A stretch of DNA of 59,933 nt from JAADCS01 sp964473735 (GCA_964473735.1 CAYYQD010000004.1:1-59933); one strand, 5' to 3'. Counted from the stretch's first letter, positions 33,538 to 43,029 are shown. Notes: generated from the sequence alone by a model not told the origin. A program made the numbers and translations.

Positions 33538-34667
33538 ACCTCAACGAACTCCACGGTGGTATCCACCTTTCCCCAATATACGATCTCGTCGGGGGTGTAA
33601 TCCATTACGAACATGAGGGCGCGGGCACCCGGTTCTATCCGCCCGACACTCCCCAGAGATAGGGAATCCGCGGCGGCGGACGTATGAAAGGCGAAGGCCT
33701 CCTCCGGGGTGATACCGTACCCGAATACCGCCAGCGTGATGGTCAGGAAGGGGTTGAGGAACGGTGCCGTTCCCGGGTTGTGGTCCGAAGAGAGGGCGAC
33801 CCTCACCCCGTAGTCCCGTAAGAGGTCGTAGGGGGCGAACCCCTCCCTAAGGAAGAAACCCGTAACTGGACACAGGACCGCCATCGTACCGCTTAGCGAT
33901 AGGACCTTTACGTTCTCCTCCGTCGTATGTATCAGATGCTCCGCCGACACGCACCCGTACCTAACGGCCAGCTTGGAGGCGAAGGGCTTGAACTCGTCGG
34001 CGTGCAACCTGCAGGGTACCCCCTTACTCCGGTAGAAGGAGAGTATCATCTCCGTCTCCTCCGGACCGAAGGCCCCCTCATCGGCGAACACGTCCACGAA
34101 CTTCAACAGATGGGCGTACTCTTCGTACCTCTCAAAGAACTCCCTGAGGTACTCCTTTACGTTCCCCTCCTCGGGTGGGACGTGAAAGAGCAGGGTCGGT
34201 ATCACTACGACGTCCGTCTTTATGGCCACCTCGTTTATCAGCTTGAGAAGGCGTATCTCCTGTTCGTAAGAGACCCCGTACCCCGTTTTAATCTCCACGA
34301 CCCCCACACCTCTGCGCTTCAGCTCGGCTATCCTTGATAGGGTTAAGGACACCAGCTCCTCGTCCGACGCCTCCACCGTGGCCTTCACCGTGGACCTGAT
34401 CCCTCCCCCCTCCTTCAGAATGTCAAGGTAGGATGCCCCGGATAGCCTCATTCCCAGCTCAAACACCCTATCCCCGGCGTATATGAGGTGGGTGTGAGCA
34501 TCCACGATGGCGGGATATAGGACCTTACCTTCCAGGATGATGTACTCGTCCCCCTTCAGATTCTCCCCTATCTCAACCACCTTACCGAACTCCACGGCCA
34601 CGTCAAGGCCGTTCCGGAGGGTGTAGCCGTCAAAGACGGCCCGCATCCCCTTTAGAACTGTACGCAT
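33534..34667 (-). CDS. hutI: Imidazolonepropionase
   Basis: 377 residues of the amidohydrolase fold. Metal ligands are His58 and His60 in VDAHTHLIYAG, with HADEFKP, SAEHLIHT and SSDHNPGTAP further on. It opens imidazolone-propionate to formimino-glutamate in histidine breakdown. No other hut gene is nearby. TATACT (34674-34679) ends 6 bases before the ATG; divergent from glmL, only 51 bases away. Confidence 0.93.
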   Translation of the reverse strand: MRTVLKGMRAVFDGYTLRNGLDVAVEFGKVVEIGENLKGDEYIILEGKVLYPAIVDAHTHLIYAGDRVFELGMRLSGASYLDILKEGGGIRSTVKATVEASDEELVSLTLSRIAELKRRGVGVVEIKTGYGVSYEQEIRLLKLINEVAIKTDVVVIPTLLFHVPPEEGNVKEYLREFFERYEEYAHLLKFVDVFADEGAFGPEETEMILSFYRSKGVPCRLHADEFKPFASKLAVRYGCVSAEHLIHTTEENVKVLSLSGTMAVLCPVTGFFLREGFAPYDLLRDYGVRVALSSDHNPGTAPFLNPFLTITLAVFGYGITPEEAFAFHTSAAADSLSLGSVGRIEPGARALMFVMDYTPDEIVYWGKVDTTVEFVEV

Positions 34668-34673
34668 CCCGTT

Positions 34674-34679
34674 AGTATA
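34674..34679 (-). promoter_or_regulatory. -10 box, leaderless
   Basis: TATACT, 6 bases before hutI. Confidence 0.5.
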
Positions 34680-34703
34680 ACGGTGTTGGCAGATGTCAAG
34701 CCG

Positions 34704-34709
34704 TATAAT
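34704..34709 (+). promoter_or_regulatory. -10 box, leaderless
   Basis: TATAAT, 9 bases before ATG 34719; decides the glmL start. Confidence 0.65.
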
Positions 34710-34718
34710 ACCGTCCCG

Positions 34719-36548
34719 ATGCCGAACAGGTACATAGCAACGGACTGCGGTAGTACGACCACTAAGGCCATAATGGTGGAGAGGAAGGAAGAAGGATGGC
34801 GTCTAATCGCCAGAGGTGAGGCGCCCACGACCGTAGAGAAGCCCTTTGAGGACGTTACCATAGGGGTGAGGAACGCCGTCAGGGAGCTGGAGGAGATAAC
34901 CGGTATAAGGCTTTTGGACGACGAAGGGAACATCATTAAGATGGATGAGCCGACGGAGAGGGAGGGGACGAACATATACGTATCCACCTCTTCGGCCGGC
35001 GGAGGACTTCAGATGCTGGTGGTGGGAGTAGTGAAGAACATGACGGCGGAGTCGGCCGCCCGCGCCGCTCTGGGTGCCGGGGCCATAGTGATGGAGGTAA
35101 TATCCGTAGATGACGGCAGGAAGCCCTACGAGAAGGTTGAGCTGATAAGAAGGCTGCGCCCAGATATGATACTGTTAGCCGGCGGAGTTGAAGGGGGGAC
35201 GGTTAAACACGTAGTGGAGCTGGCGGAGCTCATAGCGGCAGCCGACCCCAAGCCCCGCTTCGGCTCAACCTACAAGATGCCGGTAATATACGCGGGGAAC
35301 TCTCAGGCTCGCGAGGAGATAAAGAGGATTTTAGGGGATAAGGTCGCCCTCTACATCGTGGATAACATCCGACCCACCCTTGACACGGAGAACCTACATC
35401 CGGCCCGTGAGAAGATCCACGACCTCTTCCTTGAGCACGTTATGCAGCAGGCCCCGGGGTACTCCAAACTTATGAAGATGGTGGATGCCCCCATAGTACC
35501 CACCCCCGGAGCCGTGGGGATGCTCATAGAGAGGGTCGCGAGGAAGGAGCAGATAGAGGTGTTAGGTGTGGATATAGGCGGTGCTACAACCGACGTCTTC
35601 TCCGTATTCAGGAACTCCGAGGGGGAGCTCGTCTTCAACCGTACCGTATCCGCCAACTTAGGGATGAGCTACTCCATCTCCAACGTTATGGTTGAGGCCG
35701 GAATAGAGAACGTCCTGAGGTGGGTACCCTTCAAGATAAAGGAGTCCGACCTGAAGAACCGCATCCGCAACAAGATGATCCGCCCCACCACCATCCCCAT
35801 GACCATAGAGAGCCTGATAATTGAGCAGGCCATAGCGAGGGAGGCCCTGCGGCTCTCCCTTGAGCAGCACAAGATGTTCGCGACGGAGCTGAAGGGCGTC
35901 CAGAAGGGGGGCGATATAGCCAGAGCCATAGGAGGGGAGGAGGAGGAGACTCTGGTGGATATGATGGCCCTTGACCTGATAATAGGCTCCGGAGGGGTCC
36001 TGTCCCACGCTCCGCGCCGGGTCCAATCCACCCTGATGATGTTAGACGCCTTCCAGCCGGAGGGGGTTACCAAGCTGGCCGTTGACAGCATCTTTATGAT
36101 GCCCCACTTAGGCGTCATATCCACAATAGACGAGAAGGCAGCGTGGGAGGTGTTTGACAGGGACTGTCTCATACGCTTAGGTACGGCCATAGCCCCCAAA
36201 GTGGTGGCGAAGGAGGGGAAGCTAATTCTACGTGCCAAAATAGAGTATCCCGACGGCCACACCCAGCACCTTGACCTACACTTCGGTAAGATACACCGCA
36301 TTGACCTGCCCCTCGGCGTAAAGGCCAAGGTATATCTTGAACCCGTAAGAGGCGTAGACGTTGGCGAAGGCAGGGGCAAGAAGCTCGTAGCCGAGGTTGA
36401 GGGAGGAATAGTAGGCCTGATATTTGACGGCAGGGGGAGGCCCATACAGATACCGGAGGACGAACACAGCAGGGTGGAGAAGCTATTTGAGTGGTTTGAG
36501 GCCCTGCAGGTCTACCCCAACTTAGATAGGCTATCAAGGGCCGCTTAA
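34719..36548 (+). CDS. glmL: GlmL/MutL-family mutase-associated ATPase-fold protein
   Basis: 609 residues from ATG 34719; a GTG at 34683 in frame is rejected because TATAAT (34704-34709) lies between them, 9 bases before 34719. ATDCGSTTTKAIMVER and VDIGGATTDVFSVF are the phosphate loops of the actin/Hsp70-like fold. The family (glutamate mutase L) sits beside B12-dependent glutamate or ornithine mutases and is thought to act as a reactivating chaperone. The mutase subunits are not in this window. With hutI it suggests glutamate fermentation (inference). Confidence 0.85.
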   Translation: MPNRYIATDCGSTTTKAIMVERKEEGWRLIARGEAPTTVEKPFEDVTIGVRNAVRELEEITGIRLLDDEGNIIKMDEPTEREGTNIYVSTSSAGGGLQMLVVGVVKNMTAESAARAALGAGAIVMEVISVDDGRKPYEKVELIRRLRPDMILLAGGVEGGTVKHVVELAELIAAADPKPRFGSTYKMPVIYAGNSQAREEIKRILGDKVALYIVDNIRPTLDTENLHPAREKIHDLFLEHVMQQAPGYSKLMKMVDAPIVPTPGAVGMLIERVARKEQIEVLGVDIGGATTDVFSVFRNSEGELVFNRTVSANLGMSYSISNVMVEAGIENVLRWVPFKIKESDLKNRIRNKMIRPTTIPMTIESLIIEQAIAREALRLSLEQHKMFATELKGVQKGGDIARAIGGEEEETLVDMMALDLIIGSGGVLSHAPRRVQSTLMMLDAFQPEGVTKLAVDSIFMMPHLGVISTIDEKAAWEVFDRDCLIRLGTAIAPKVVAKEGKLILRAKIEYPDGHTQHLDLHFGKIHRIDLPLGVKAKVYLEPVRGVDVGEGRGKKLVAEVEGGIVGLIFDGRGRPIQIPEDEHSRVEKLFEWFEALQVYPNLDRLSRAA

Positions 36549-36565
36549 GGGTGGGCTACCCTTAA
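36545..36565 (+). terminator. Hairpin over the glmL stop codon
   Basis: TTAAGGGT, five-base loop, ACCCTTAA; the TAA stop is in the stem. No T-run follows. A second hairpin (TTGGGG / CCCCAA) lies at 36595-36611. Confidence 0.45.
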
Positions 36566-36648
36566 ATCCGAGTACGGGTACCTTCGCGCGGTGTTTGGGG
36601 TTAGCCCCCAAGGTCCCCCGTAAGTTAATTTTATGGGAACTTCCACGG

Positions 36649-36654
36649 TATAAT
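36649..36654 (+). promoter_or_regulatory. -10 box, leaderless
   Basis: TATAAT, 8 bases before ATG 36663 of gyrB. Confidence 0.7.
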
Positions 36655-36662
36655 TGCCACTT

Positions 36663-38564
36663 ATGTCCGACGCGAGGAACGATTACAGAGCGGAGGCGAT
36701 CCGCGTACTGAAGGGCCTTGAAGGGGTGAGGCGTCGCCCCGCCATGTACATTGGCGACACGGGACGCAGAGGATTCCACCACCTGCTCCTTGAGATACTT
36801 GACAACGCCGTTGACGAGGCCCTTGCGGGTTATTCCAAGAACATAACCGTCACCCTACACACCGATGGTTCCGTATCCGTTGAGGACGACGGGCGCGGAA
36901 TACCCACGGATCCCCATCCGGAGCTGGGTATAAGCGGGGTTGAGGTGGTCTTTACGGTATTGCACGCCGGAGGCAAGTTTGACAGAAAGGCCTATCAGGT
37001 TTCTGGAGGGCTCCACGGTGTGGGGGCGTCCGTAGTGAACGCCCTCTCCGAATGGACAGAGGTCGTGGTCAAGAGGGACGGGAGGACCTGGAGGGCGAAG
37101 TTCAGCAGAGGGGAGATCGTGGAGCCCCTCCGGGCTATAGGAGAGGCGGAGGGTACGGGTACTCTGGTGAGGTTTAAACCTGACCCCGAGATCTTCGGAC
37201 ATCAGGAGTGGGACAGGGACTTCATAAAGCAGAGACTCCGGGAGCTCGCCTATCTCGTTTCCGGGGTAAGGTTCAGGTTCAAGGACGAGACTACGGGTGA
37301 GGAGGAGGTGTACGAAAGCGGGGGACTCGTGGATTTCCTGCTGTACGTGGATGAGGGGAACCAACCTCTCTTCTCCCCACCCTTTTACGTGAAGAAGCGG
37401 GAGGGGGACTACGAGTTAGAGGTCGCCCTCCATTACACGGATACGGACGACGAGAGGATACTATCCTTCGTCAATACCATCCAAACTACGGAGGGTGGCA
37501 CCCACGTCACCGGACTCAGGGCCGCTCTGACCAAGACCATAAACGAGTACGCTCAATCCCACAACATGCTCCGGGAGCTGAAGGGGAAGAGCCTGTCCGG
37601 TGAGGACGTCAGGGAGGGGATCACGGCCATAATCCACGTTAAACTTCCCGAGCCCCAGTTTGAAGGCCAGACCAAGACTAAGCTCGGAACCGCCGCCGCG
37701 CGGACCTTCGTTGAGAGCGTTGTGGCCAGAGAGCTGAGGAGGTTCCTGGACGAGAACCCCAAGGCGGCGCAGTCCATAATACAGAAGGCCATACTGGCCG
37801 CCAAGTCAAGGGCTGCAGCCCGGAAGGCCCGGGAGCTGGTGAAGCGCAAGAGCTTCCTTGAGTCCGACACCCTCCCCGGCAAGCTGGCCGACTGCATAAC
37901 CAGAGACCCGAGTGAGGCCGAGCTGTTCATCGTGGAGGGCGATTCTGCCGGGGGATCCGCCAAGCAGGCGAGGGACCGCAGAACGCAGGCCATACTCCCC
38001 ATAAGGGGTAAGATAAGGAACGTTGAGAAGGCCGAGACGGTGAAGGTCCTGTCCAACGCGGAGGTCAGGGCCATCATAAGTGCCATAGGGTGCGGAATAA
38101 AGGACGAGTGCGACCCCTCCAAGTCCCGATACGGCAAGATCATAATAATGAGCGACGCCGACGTAGATGGGGCCCACATCCGTACCCTTCTCCTGACCCT
38201 GTTCTGGCGATTCATGAAACCCTTAGTGGAGAAGGGGTACATCTACATAGCCATGCCACCCCTCTACAGGGTGCAGAAAGGGAAGCAGGTCAGGTACGTC
38301 TATTCCGACGAGGAGTTAGAGGCCGTAAAGCGGGAGTGGGGAGATAACCTGACCATACAGCGGTACAAGGGGTTGGGTGAGATGAACCCCGAGCAGCTCT
38401 GGGAGACCACCATGAACCCCGAAACCCGTACCCTTAAGAGGGTCACCGTGGAGGACGCCGTTGAGGCCGACCACCTCTTCTCCGTCCTGATGGGAAAGGT
38501 GGTTGAGCGCCGAAGGGAGTTCATAGAGCAGAACGCGCGGTTCGTAAAGAACCTGGACATCTAA
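36663..38564 (+). CDS. gyrB: DNA gyrase subunit B
   Basis: 633 residues from ATG 36663; TATAAT (36649-36654) ends 8 bases upstream. GHKL ATPase motifs EILDNAVDEALAG, DDGRGIP, GGLHGVGASVVNALS; Toprim EGDSAGGSAKQARD and MSDADVDGAHIRTLLLTLF; C-terminal RYKGLGEMNPEQLWETTM. It provides the ATPase half of negative supercoiling. It coexists with reverse gyrase in the same window. mraY follows after one base. Confidence 0.97.
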   Translation: MSDARNDYRAEAIRVLKGLEGVRRRPAMYIGDTGRRGFHHLLLEILDNAVDEALAGYSKNITVTLHTDGSVSVEDDGRGIPTDPHPELGISGVEVVFTVLHAGGKFDRKAYQVSGGLHGVGASVVNALSEWTEVVVKRDGRTWRAKFSRGEIVEPLRAIGEAEGTGTLVRFKPDPEIFGHQEWDRDFIKQRLRELAYLVSGVRFRFKDETTGEEEVYESGGLVDFLLYVDEGNQPLFSPPFYVKKREGDYELEVALHYTDTDDERILSFVNTIQTTEGGTHVTGLRAALTKTINEYAQSHNMLRELKGKSLSGEDVREGITAIIHVKLPEPQFEGQTKTKLGTAAARTFVESVVARELRRFLDENPKAAQSIIQKAILAAKSRAAARKARELVKRKSFLESDTLPGKLADCITRDPSEAELFIVEGDSAGGSAKQARDRRTQAILPIRGKIRNVEKAETVKVLSNAEVRAIISAIGCGIKDECDPSKSRYGKIIIMSDADVDGAHIRTLLLTLFWRFMKPLVEKGYIYIAMPPLYRVQKGKQVRYVYSDEELEAVKREWGDNLTIQRYKGLGEMNPEQLWETTMNPETRTLKRVTVEDAVEADHLFSVLMGKVVERRREFIEQNARFVKNLDI

Positions 38565-38565
38565 G

Positions 38566-39645
38566 GTGTTAGCCGACCTGCTCCAGAGCCTGCGGCACCT
38601 GAACATCGTCTTCAACCTCTTCTCCTATCTGACCTTCCGCTCCGCCATCGCCTTCGTTCTCTCCTTCGTACTTACCTACTTCCTCCTGCGATGGTACATA
38701 AGGAGGTTCGGCTCCAGCCTGTACGAGCGTATATCCGAAGACGTACCCGAGAGACACAAGAAGAAAGAGGGCACACCCTCCTCCGGAGGGATCATCTTCG
38801 TATCCGTGGCCCTGGTGGTCACCCTGCTTATGGCCTCTCCGGTTCCCGCCGTACTGACGGCCGTCTTCACCACGGCGGTTATGGGGGGGATGGGACTGAT
38901 AGACGACCTCTCAAAACTTCGGAGGGTGGAGAAAAAGGGAGGGTTGTCCAAGAGGGTCAAACTCGTCTTCCAGATCGGCTTAGGATTCGTGTTCGCGTTC
39001 GTATCCCTGCACATCTTCGGAGATAAGGCCTTCACTACGCAGATACTCTTCCTGAAGAACTACTTCATATACATGGGGTGGTTATACGTCCTGTTCGTCG
39101 CCCTGGTGCTCTCCGGCACGGCCAACGGGGTGAATCTGACGGACGGTCTGGACGGTCTGGCCACGGGGGTCGTGCTCTTCCCCTTAGTCATATTCGGCAT
39201 CATAGCGTACGTTGAGGGGAACGTCAAGTTTGCCACGTACCTGAACGTCCTCTACATCAGAGATGCCGGGCAGCTGGTCGTCTTCGCGTCCTCGTTGGCC
39301 GGGGCCCTCGTAGCCTTCCTCTGGTACAACACCCATCCGGCCGAGGTATTTATGGGAGATACAGGATCCCAGGCCATCGGAGGTGCCCTCGCCTCCCTCG
39401 CCATACTGACGAAACAGGAGCTCTTACTGGCCGTAGCCGGCGGGGTTCTGGTCTTAGAGACCCTCTCCGTAGCCCTCCAGATATGGTACTTCCGTATGAC
39501 GGGTGGTAAGAGACTCTTCCTTATGGCCCCCCTACACCATCACTTTGAGAAGTTAGGCTGGCACGAGAACAAGATAGTCGTTCGTTTCTGGATAATGTCC
39601 CTCCTGTTCTCCCTCCTCGCCTTAGCGACCCTTAAGGTCAGGTAA
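38566..39645 (+). CDS. mraY: Phospho-N-acetylmuramoyl-pentapeptide-transferase
   Basis: 359 residues, about ten membrane helices. GTPSSGGIIF, DDLSKL, NLTDGLDGLATG, PAEVFMGDTGS and LHHHFE are the metal and substrate motifs of MraY. It loads UDP-MurNAc-pentapeptide on undecaprenyl phosphate to make lipid I. GTG start one base after the gyrB stop, so expression is coupled to gyrB, an unusual pairing. Confidence 0.95.
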   Translation: MLADLLQSLRHLNIVFNLFSYLTFRSAIAFVLSFVLTYFLLRWYIRRFGSSLYERISEDVPERHKKKEGTPSSGGIIFVSVALVVTLLMASPVPAVLTAVFTTAVMGGMGLIDDLSKLRRVEKKGGLSKRVKLVFQIGLGFVFAFVSLHIFGDKAFTTQILFLKNYFIYMGWLYVLFVALVLSGTANGVNLTDGLDGLATGVVLFPLVIFGIIAYVEGNVKFATYLNVLYIRDAGQLVVFASSLAGALVAFLWYNTHPAEVFMGDTGSQAIGGALASLAILTKQELLLAVAGGVLVLETLSVALQIWYFRMTGGKRLFLMAPLHHHFEKLGWHENKIVVRFWIMSLLFSLLALATLKVR

Positions 39646-39671
39646 TGCATCGCCTGTCTGAAGTTCAACGG

Positions 39672-39677
39672 TATAAT
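39672..39677 (+). promoter_or_regulatory. -10 box with leader and Shine-Dalgarno
   Basis: TATAAT, 29 bases before the rmlB TTG, with AAAGGAGGGGG at 39692-39702 between. Confidence 0.65.
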
Positions 39678-39706
39678 CTTCGGCCTGTGCTAAAGGAGGG
39701 GGACAG

Positions 39707-40822
39707 TTGAAGGTAAAGGGGCCCATTCTGATAACGGGGGGGTTGGGGTTCTTGGGTAGCTGGACGGTGGAGGAGGCCGTGCGGCGCGGGTACAAGGTCG
39801 TGGTGGTGGATGCTCTGACCTACGCCGCCAACCCGGATAACCTCTCCAGCCTTAAGGTACGGTTCGTGGTGCCGTTCAGGAGACACTTCTGGACTCTCGT
39901 CCGTTTTGGCTCTGGTTCTCCCGAACCCCTTGGGGATCCCCCCGACGTTTCCAGCTTAGGGGTGGCAGGGGATCCCGAGAAGGAGATACTGGACTTCCTA
40001 TCCTCGGATCTGGACGTTCTCGTTATACTCGCCTCGGTTGAGGATTACCCGCTCATGAAGGCGGTCATGCCCCACGTTGAGGGAGTAATACACTTAGCCG
40101 CGGAAACCCACGTGGATAGGTCCATTGAGGACGCATGGGACTTCGTAAGGGCCGAAATCCTTGGGTTCTACAGTACCGTGGATGCCTTCCGCAGGGCAAA
40201 GGGAAGGGACGGTAGGTTCCTCCTAATATCCACCGACGAGGTCTTAGGGGAGGTGATGGAGGGTGCGGTGGGGGAGGACGCCCCGCTGATGCCACGGAAT
40301 CCGTACGCTGCGGCGAAATCCTCGCAGGAACACTTCGCCCAGAGCTACATAAACACCTACGGTATCCCCATAACTATCCTCAGGCCCACCAACGCCTACG
40401 GCCCACGCCAACACTCCGAGAAGTTCGTACCGAAGATCATCCTGAACGCCCTGCGGGGTGCTCCCATTCCGGTCTACGGGGACGGAAGGCAGAGGCGCGT
40501 ATGGATTTACGCCGAAGACGTTGCCATCGGTATAATGGACGTGTTTGAGAGGGGGAACTTTCCCGACATTTACCACATGGCCAGCCCCGACGAGATGGAA
40601 AACCTCGCCCTCGTCAAAAAAATCCTGAGGATGATTGGAAAGTCAGAGGACCTCATAACCTTCGTAAAGGACAGGCCGGGCCACGATCGGAGGTACTCCC
40701 TGAGGTGGGATAAGATAAAGGCTCTGGGGTGGTCGCCCAGGACGTCTCTGGACGCCGGGCTCAGGGCCACGATAAAGTACTACGTAGAACGTTATGCTAA
40801 CAGACCTTCTGTTCGCGGATAA
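39707..40822 (+). CDS. rmlB: dTDP-glucose 4,6-dehydratase-like protein with an insertion
   Basis: 371 residues. NAD loop TGGLGFLGS, ISTDEVLGE, YxxxK site NPYAAAKSSQE and RPTNAYGPRQ match RmlB of dTDP-rhamnose synthesis. Between NPDNLSS and VIHLAAETHVDRS lie ~80 residues where E. coli RmlB has ~33, so an insert of ~45 residues (about 48-120) follows the second strand. TTG start, with a strong Shine-Dalgarno (AAAGGAGGGGG) and TATAAT at 39672-39677: one of two clear leadered genes here. It could be another extended SDR sugar epimerase/dehydratase. Confidence 0.8.
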   Translation: MKVKGPILITGGLGFLGSWTVEEAVRRGYKVVVVDALTYAANPDNLSSLKVRFVVPFRRHFWTLVRFGSGSPEPLGDPPDVSSLGVAGDPEKEILDFLSSDLDVLVILASVEDYPLMKAVMPHVEGVIHLAAETHVDRSIEDAWDFVRAEILGFYSTVDAFRRAKGRDGRFLLISTDEVLGEVMEGAVGEDAPLMPRNPYAAAKSSQEHFAQSYINTYGIPITILRPTNAYGPRQHSEKFVPKIILNALRGAPIPVYGDGRQRRVWIYAEDVAIGIMDVFERGNFPDIYHMASPDEMENLALVKKILRMIGKSEDLITFVKDRPGHDRRYSLRWDKIKALGWSPRTSLDAGLRATIKYYVERYANRPSVRG

Positions 40823-41879
40823 CCCCTGGTGGCTGGGGAAGGAGGTGCCGCTACCGGAGAGGCTCCTACCCTTCTCTGATCTACCGGGTACGTACAGGTT
40901 CTGGGTACCGCCGGGAGGAATATCCGTGAGGGACCTGAAGGGGATGGCTTACGGTTGGACGAAGAGGTGGGGTCAGTACTCCGCCTTTCTTATAGACCTC
41001 TCGCGGGTTGAGATCCCCATCTCGGAGTTTGAGAACGCCCTTGACTTCTATCTGAGCCGCCTCCACGTGGCCAGCGAGAGGCACCTCCTCATAATAAACG
41101 CCGCCCAGTGGGTGGAGGAAACCGTCCTGCGGGAGTTCCTTGACGAGAGCTACACGACCCTGCTCATATACGGGGTGAGACCCAGGGGAAAACACAGGGT
41201 AATACTCCCGTACTACCCCGACTCCCCATCCACGGGTGAGGTGCGTGAGGCCTTCTGGAGTGGGGACGTGGCCAGGGCGAAGGAGATCCTATCCGGATAC
41301 GGACGTACGTTTATGCGAAAGGTAAAATCCTACTTCTGGAAGTACGTGGTGGGATTCCCACCCGACGAGCGCATGTACGAGAGCATCCTTAAGATGTACG
41401 CCATCGTCCACGAGTACTACGACGTCAGGGAGAAGGAGATGTTCCGTAAGGTCCTGTCCTATCTGGTCGGAAACGCCGGAGGGAGGATAAAGTTCCGTGA
41501 GGCTGCGGAGTCCATAGGAGTCAGGTTTGAGACCTTCAGGGCCTTTATGGATCAGCTGATAAGCGTAGGATTGATATACGAGTTTTACCACGTCAACAGG
41601 GAGAGTCCGAGGGCACCGAGGATCGTGCTCTTAGCCAACGGACACTTCCATCACCTGCTTAAGCACACCGACCAGAGGGACATCCTCATGCTGGACGAAG
41701 GATCGGACGACGTCCTCCCTTTCCTCCTACCCTACGTCATCGGTAAGGCTATGGAGAGAGGGGTCTCCGTAATGTTTGAGGACGAGGGCGGAAAGCACCT
41801 GTACTTTGATACCGAAGAGCCCTTCACCGTGCGTCTGGGTGAAGAAGTATCTCCGATTGAAATAGTGGGAATGCTATGA
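40794..41879 (+). CDS. Degenerate AAA ATPase/DUF4143-like protein lacking P-loop
   Basis: 361 residues. The layout follows AAA_14-DUF4143 ATPases: an N-terminal NPWW box, a strand-helix ATPase half, GKHRVILP, VVGFPPDE, then a winged-helix segment (KFREAAESIGVRFETFRAFM, residues ~225-245) and a C-terminal nuclease-like part. But the P-loop position reads VPPGGISVRD, the Walker B position reads INAAQW, and the C-terminal EVD..K residues are missing (ends PIEIVGML). I infer a non-catalytic relative. It overlaps rmlB by 29 bases and purM by 4. Alternative: an unrelated winged-helix protein. Confidence 0.5.
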   Translation: MLTDLLFADNPWWLGKEVPLPERLLPFSDLPGTYRFWVPPGGISVRDLKGMAYGWTKRWGQYSAFLIDLSRVEIPISEFENALDFYLSRLHVASERHLLIINAAQWVEETVLREFLDESYTTLLIYGVRPRGKHRVILPYYPDSPSTGEVREAFWSGDVARAKEILSGYGRTFMRKVKSYFWKYVVGFPPDERMYESILKMYAIVHEYYDVREKEMFRKVLSYLVGNAGGRIKFREAAESIGVRFETFRAFMDQLISVGLIYEFYHVNRESPRAPRIVLLANGHFHHLLKHTDQRDILMLDEGSDDVLPFLLPYVIGKAMERGVSVMFEDEGGKHLYFDTEEPFTVRLGEEVSPIEIVGML

Positions 41880-42850
41880 GGTACACGGACGCCGGCGTCT
41901 CTCTGGGTAAAGCCAGTGCCTTGGTAGGATGGTTAAAGGGGCGTCTAAAGGGGGAGGTCGGCTCCTTCTCCGCCCGCGTGAAGCTGGGGGGAGATACCCT
42001 TCTCCTATCAACCGACGGTATAGGAACTAAAATCCTCCTCGCCCTTAAGTACTACCGTTTAACCGGGGATGGAGGGGTTCTCCTCGCTCTGGGACAGGAC
42101 CTGGTGGCCATGGTATCCAACGACATCTTAGCCGATGGAGGGCGTACGCTCTACTTCCTTGACTACTTCGCCACCGGTAATCTGGAACCGGAAGTGGCCC
42201 GGATCGTCCTGGAGGGGATTATCAGGGCCACACGTAGGGTGGGGGCCAGACTCGTGGGAGGAGAGACGGCGGAGCTACCGGGTATGCTGCCCAAAGGTAC
42301 GTTTGACGTGGCGGGGTTCGGCGTGGGCGTTCCCATGCTCAAGAGGAGGAGGAGGGTGAAGCCGGGCGACGTCCTGATCGCCTTCCCATCCTCGGGGTTC
42401 CACTCCAACGGCTACTCCCTGATAAGGCGTATAGTTGAAGAGAGGGGACTGGACCTCCTTAAGACCTACAGGGAAACGGGGAGCAGGAAACCTCTCGGGG
42501 CTTTGCTCCTTAGACCCACGCGGCTTTACTATCGGGTAGGCAGGGAGATGTTCCTGAAGTACGGAGCGAAGGCCGGAGCCCACATAACGGGAGGGGGAAT
42601 ACCCGAGAACCTTCCGAGGGCCCTCTCCGGCTACGACGCCAGCGTCCGCTGGGATGCGGTGCCCACACCACGGTTTATGAGGTTCCTCCTGCAGGTTGGT
42701 GAGGTACCGGAGGACGAGGCCCGCAGGGTCTTCAACATGGGCGTGGGTTTCGTTTTCGTGGTGCCAGAGCGGAGGGTAGGGGCGGTGCTCAGGAGGTTTA
42801 AGGAGGCCTTCGTCTTGGGGGAGGTCGCAGGGAGAACTCCGTCCGTTTAA
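41876..42850 (+). CDS. purM: Phosphoribosylformylglycinamidine cyclo-ligase
   Basis: 324 residues. YTDAGVSLGKA, STDGIGTKILLA, ATGNLEPEVA, GGETAELPGM and ITGGGIPENLPRAL are PurM motifs. It closes the imidazole ring to AIR using ATP in purine synthesis. ATG overlaps the upstream stop (ATGA). It is the last gene of the rmlB operon; a 38-bp element follows 58 bases after the stop. Confidence 0.95.
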   Translation: MRYTDAGVSLGKASALVGWLKGRLKGEVGSFSARVKLGGDTLLLSTDGIGTKILLALKYYRLTGDGGVLLALGQDLVAMVSNDILADGGRTLYFLDYFATGNLEPEVARIVLEGIIRATRRVGARLVGGETAELPGMLPKGTFDVAGFGVGVPMLKRRRRVKPGDVLIAFPSSGFHSNGYSLIRRIVEERGLDLLKTYRETGSRKPLGALLLRPTRLYYRVGREMFLKYGAKAGAHITGGGIPENLPRALSGYDASVRWDAVPTPRFMRFLLQVGEVPEDEARRVFNMGVGFVFVVPERRVGAVLRRFKEAFVLGEVAGRTPSV

Positions 42851-42908
42851 TTGGTGTTGTACTGAACGCAGCATCTAAACCCGTCCCGTACATCGGGCGT
42901 ATTGAGAC

Positions 42909-42946
42909 GGTATCACTTATGCTGATTTTATACCCAGAGTGGTACC
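42909..42946 (-). repeat. 38-bp intergenic element, copy 3
   Basis: Read on the minus strand: arms GGTACCACT / AGTGATACC, core CTGGGTATAAAATCAGCATA; 58 bases after purM. Confidence 0.8.
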
Positions 42947-43029
42947 TCCACCTTCGGACGGCGTGAATCTTGAAGAGTTGGCAGTATCCGGTAAAACACT
43001 ATAACCCCCCTATTGGTCGCCTGTACCGA

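Noticed and set aside
34683..34718. GTG 34683 as the start of glmL
   Set aside because: The -10 box lies inside this stretch and the family homology begins just after ATG 34719.
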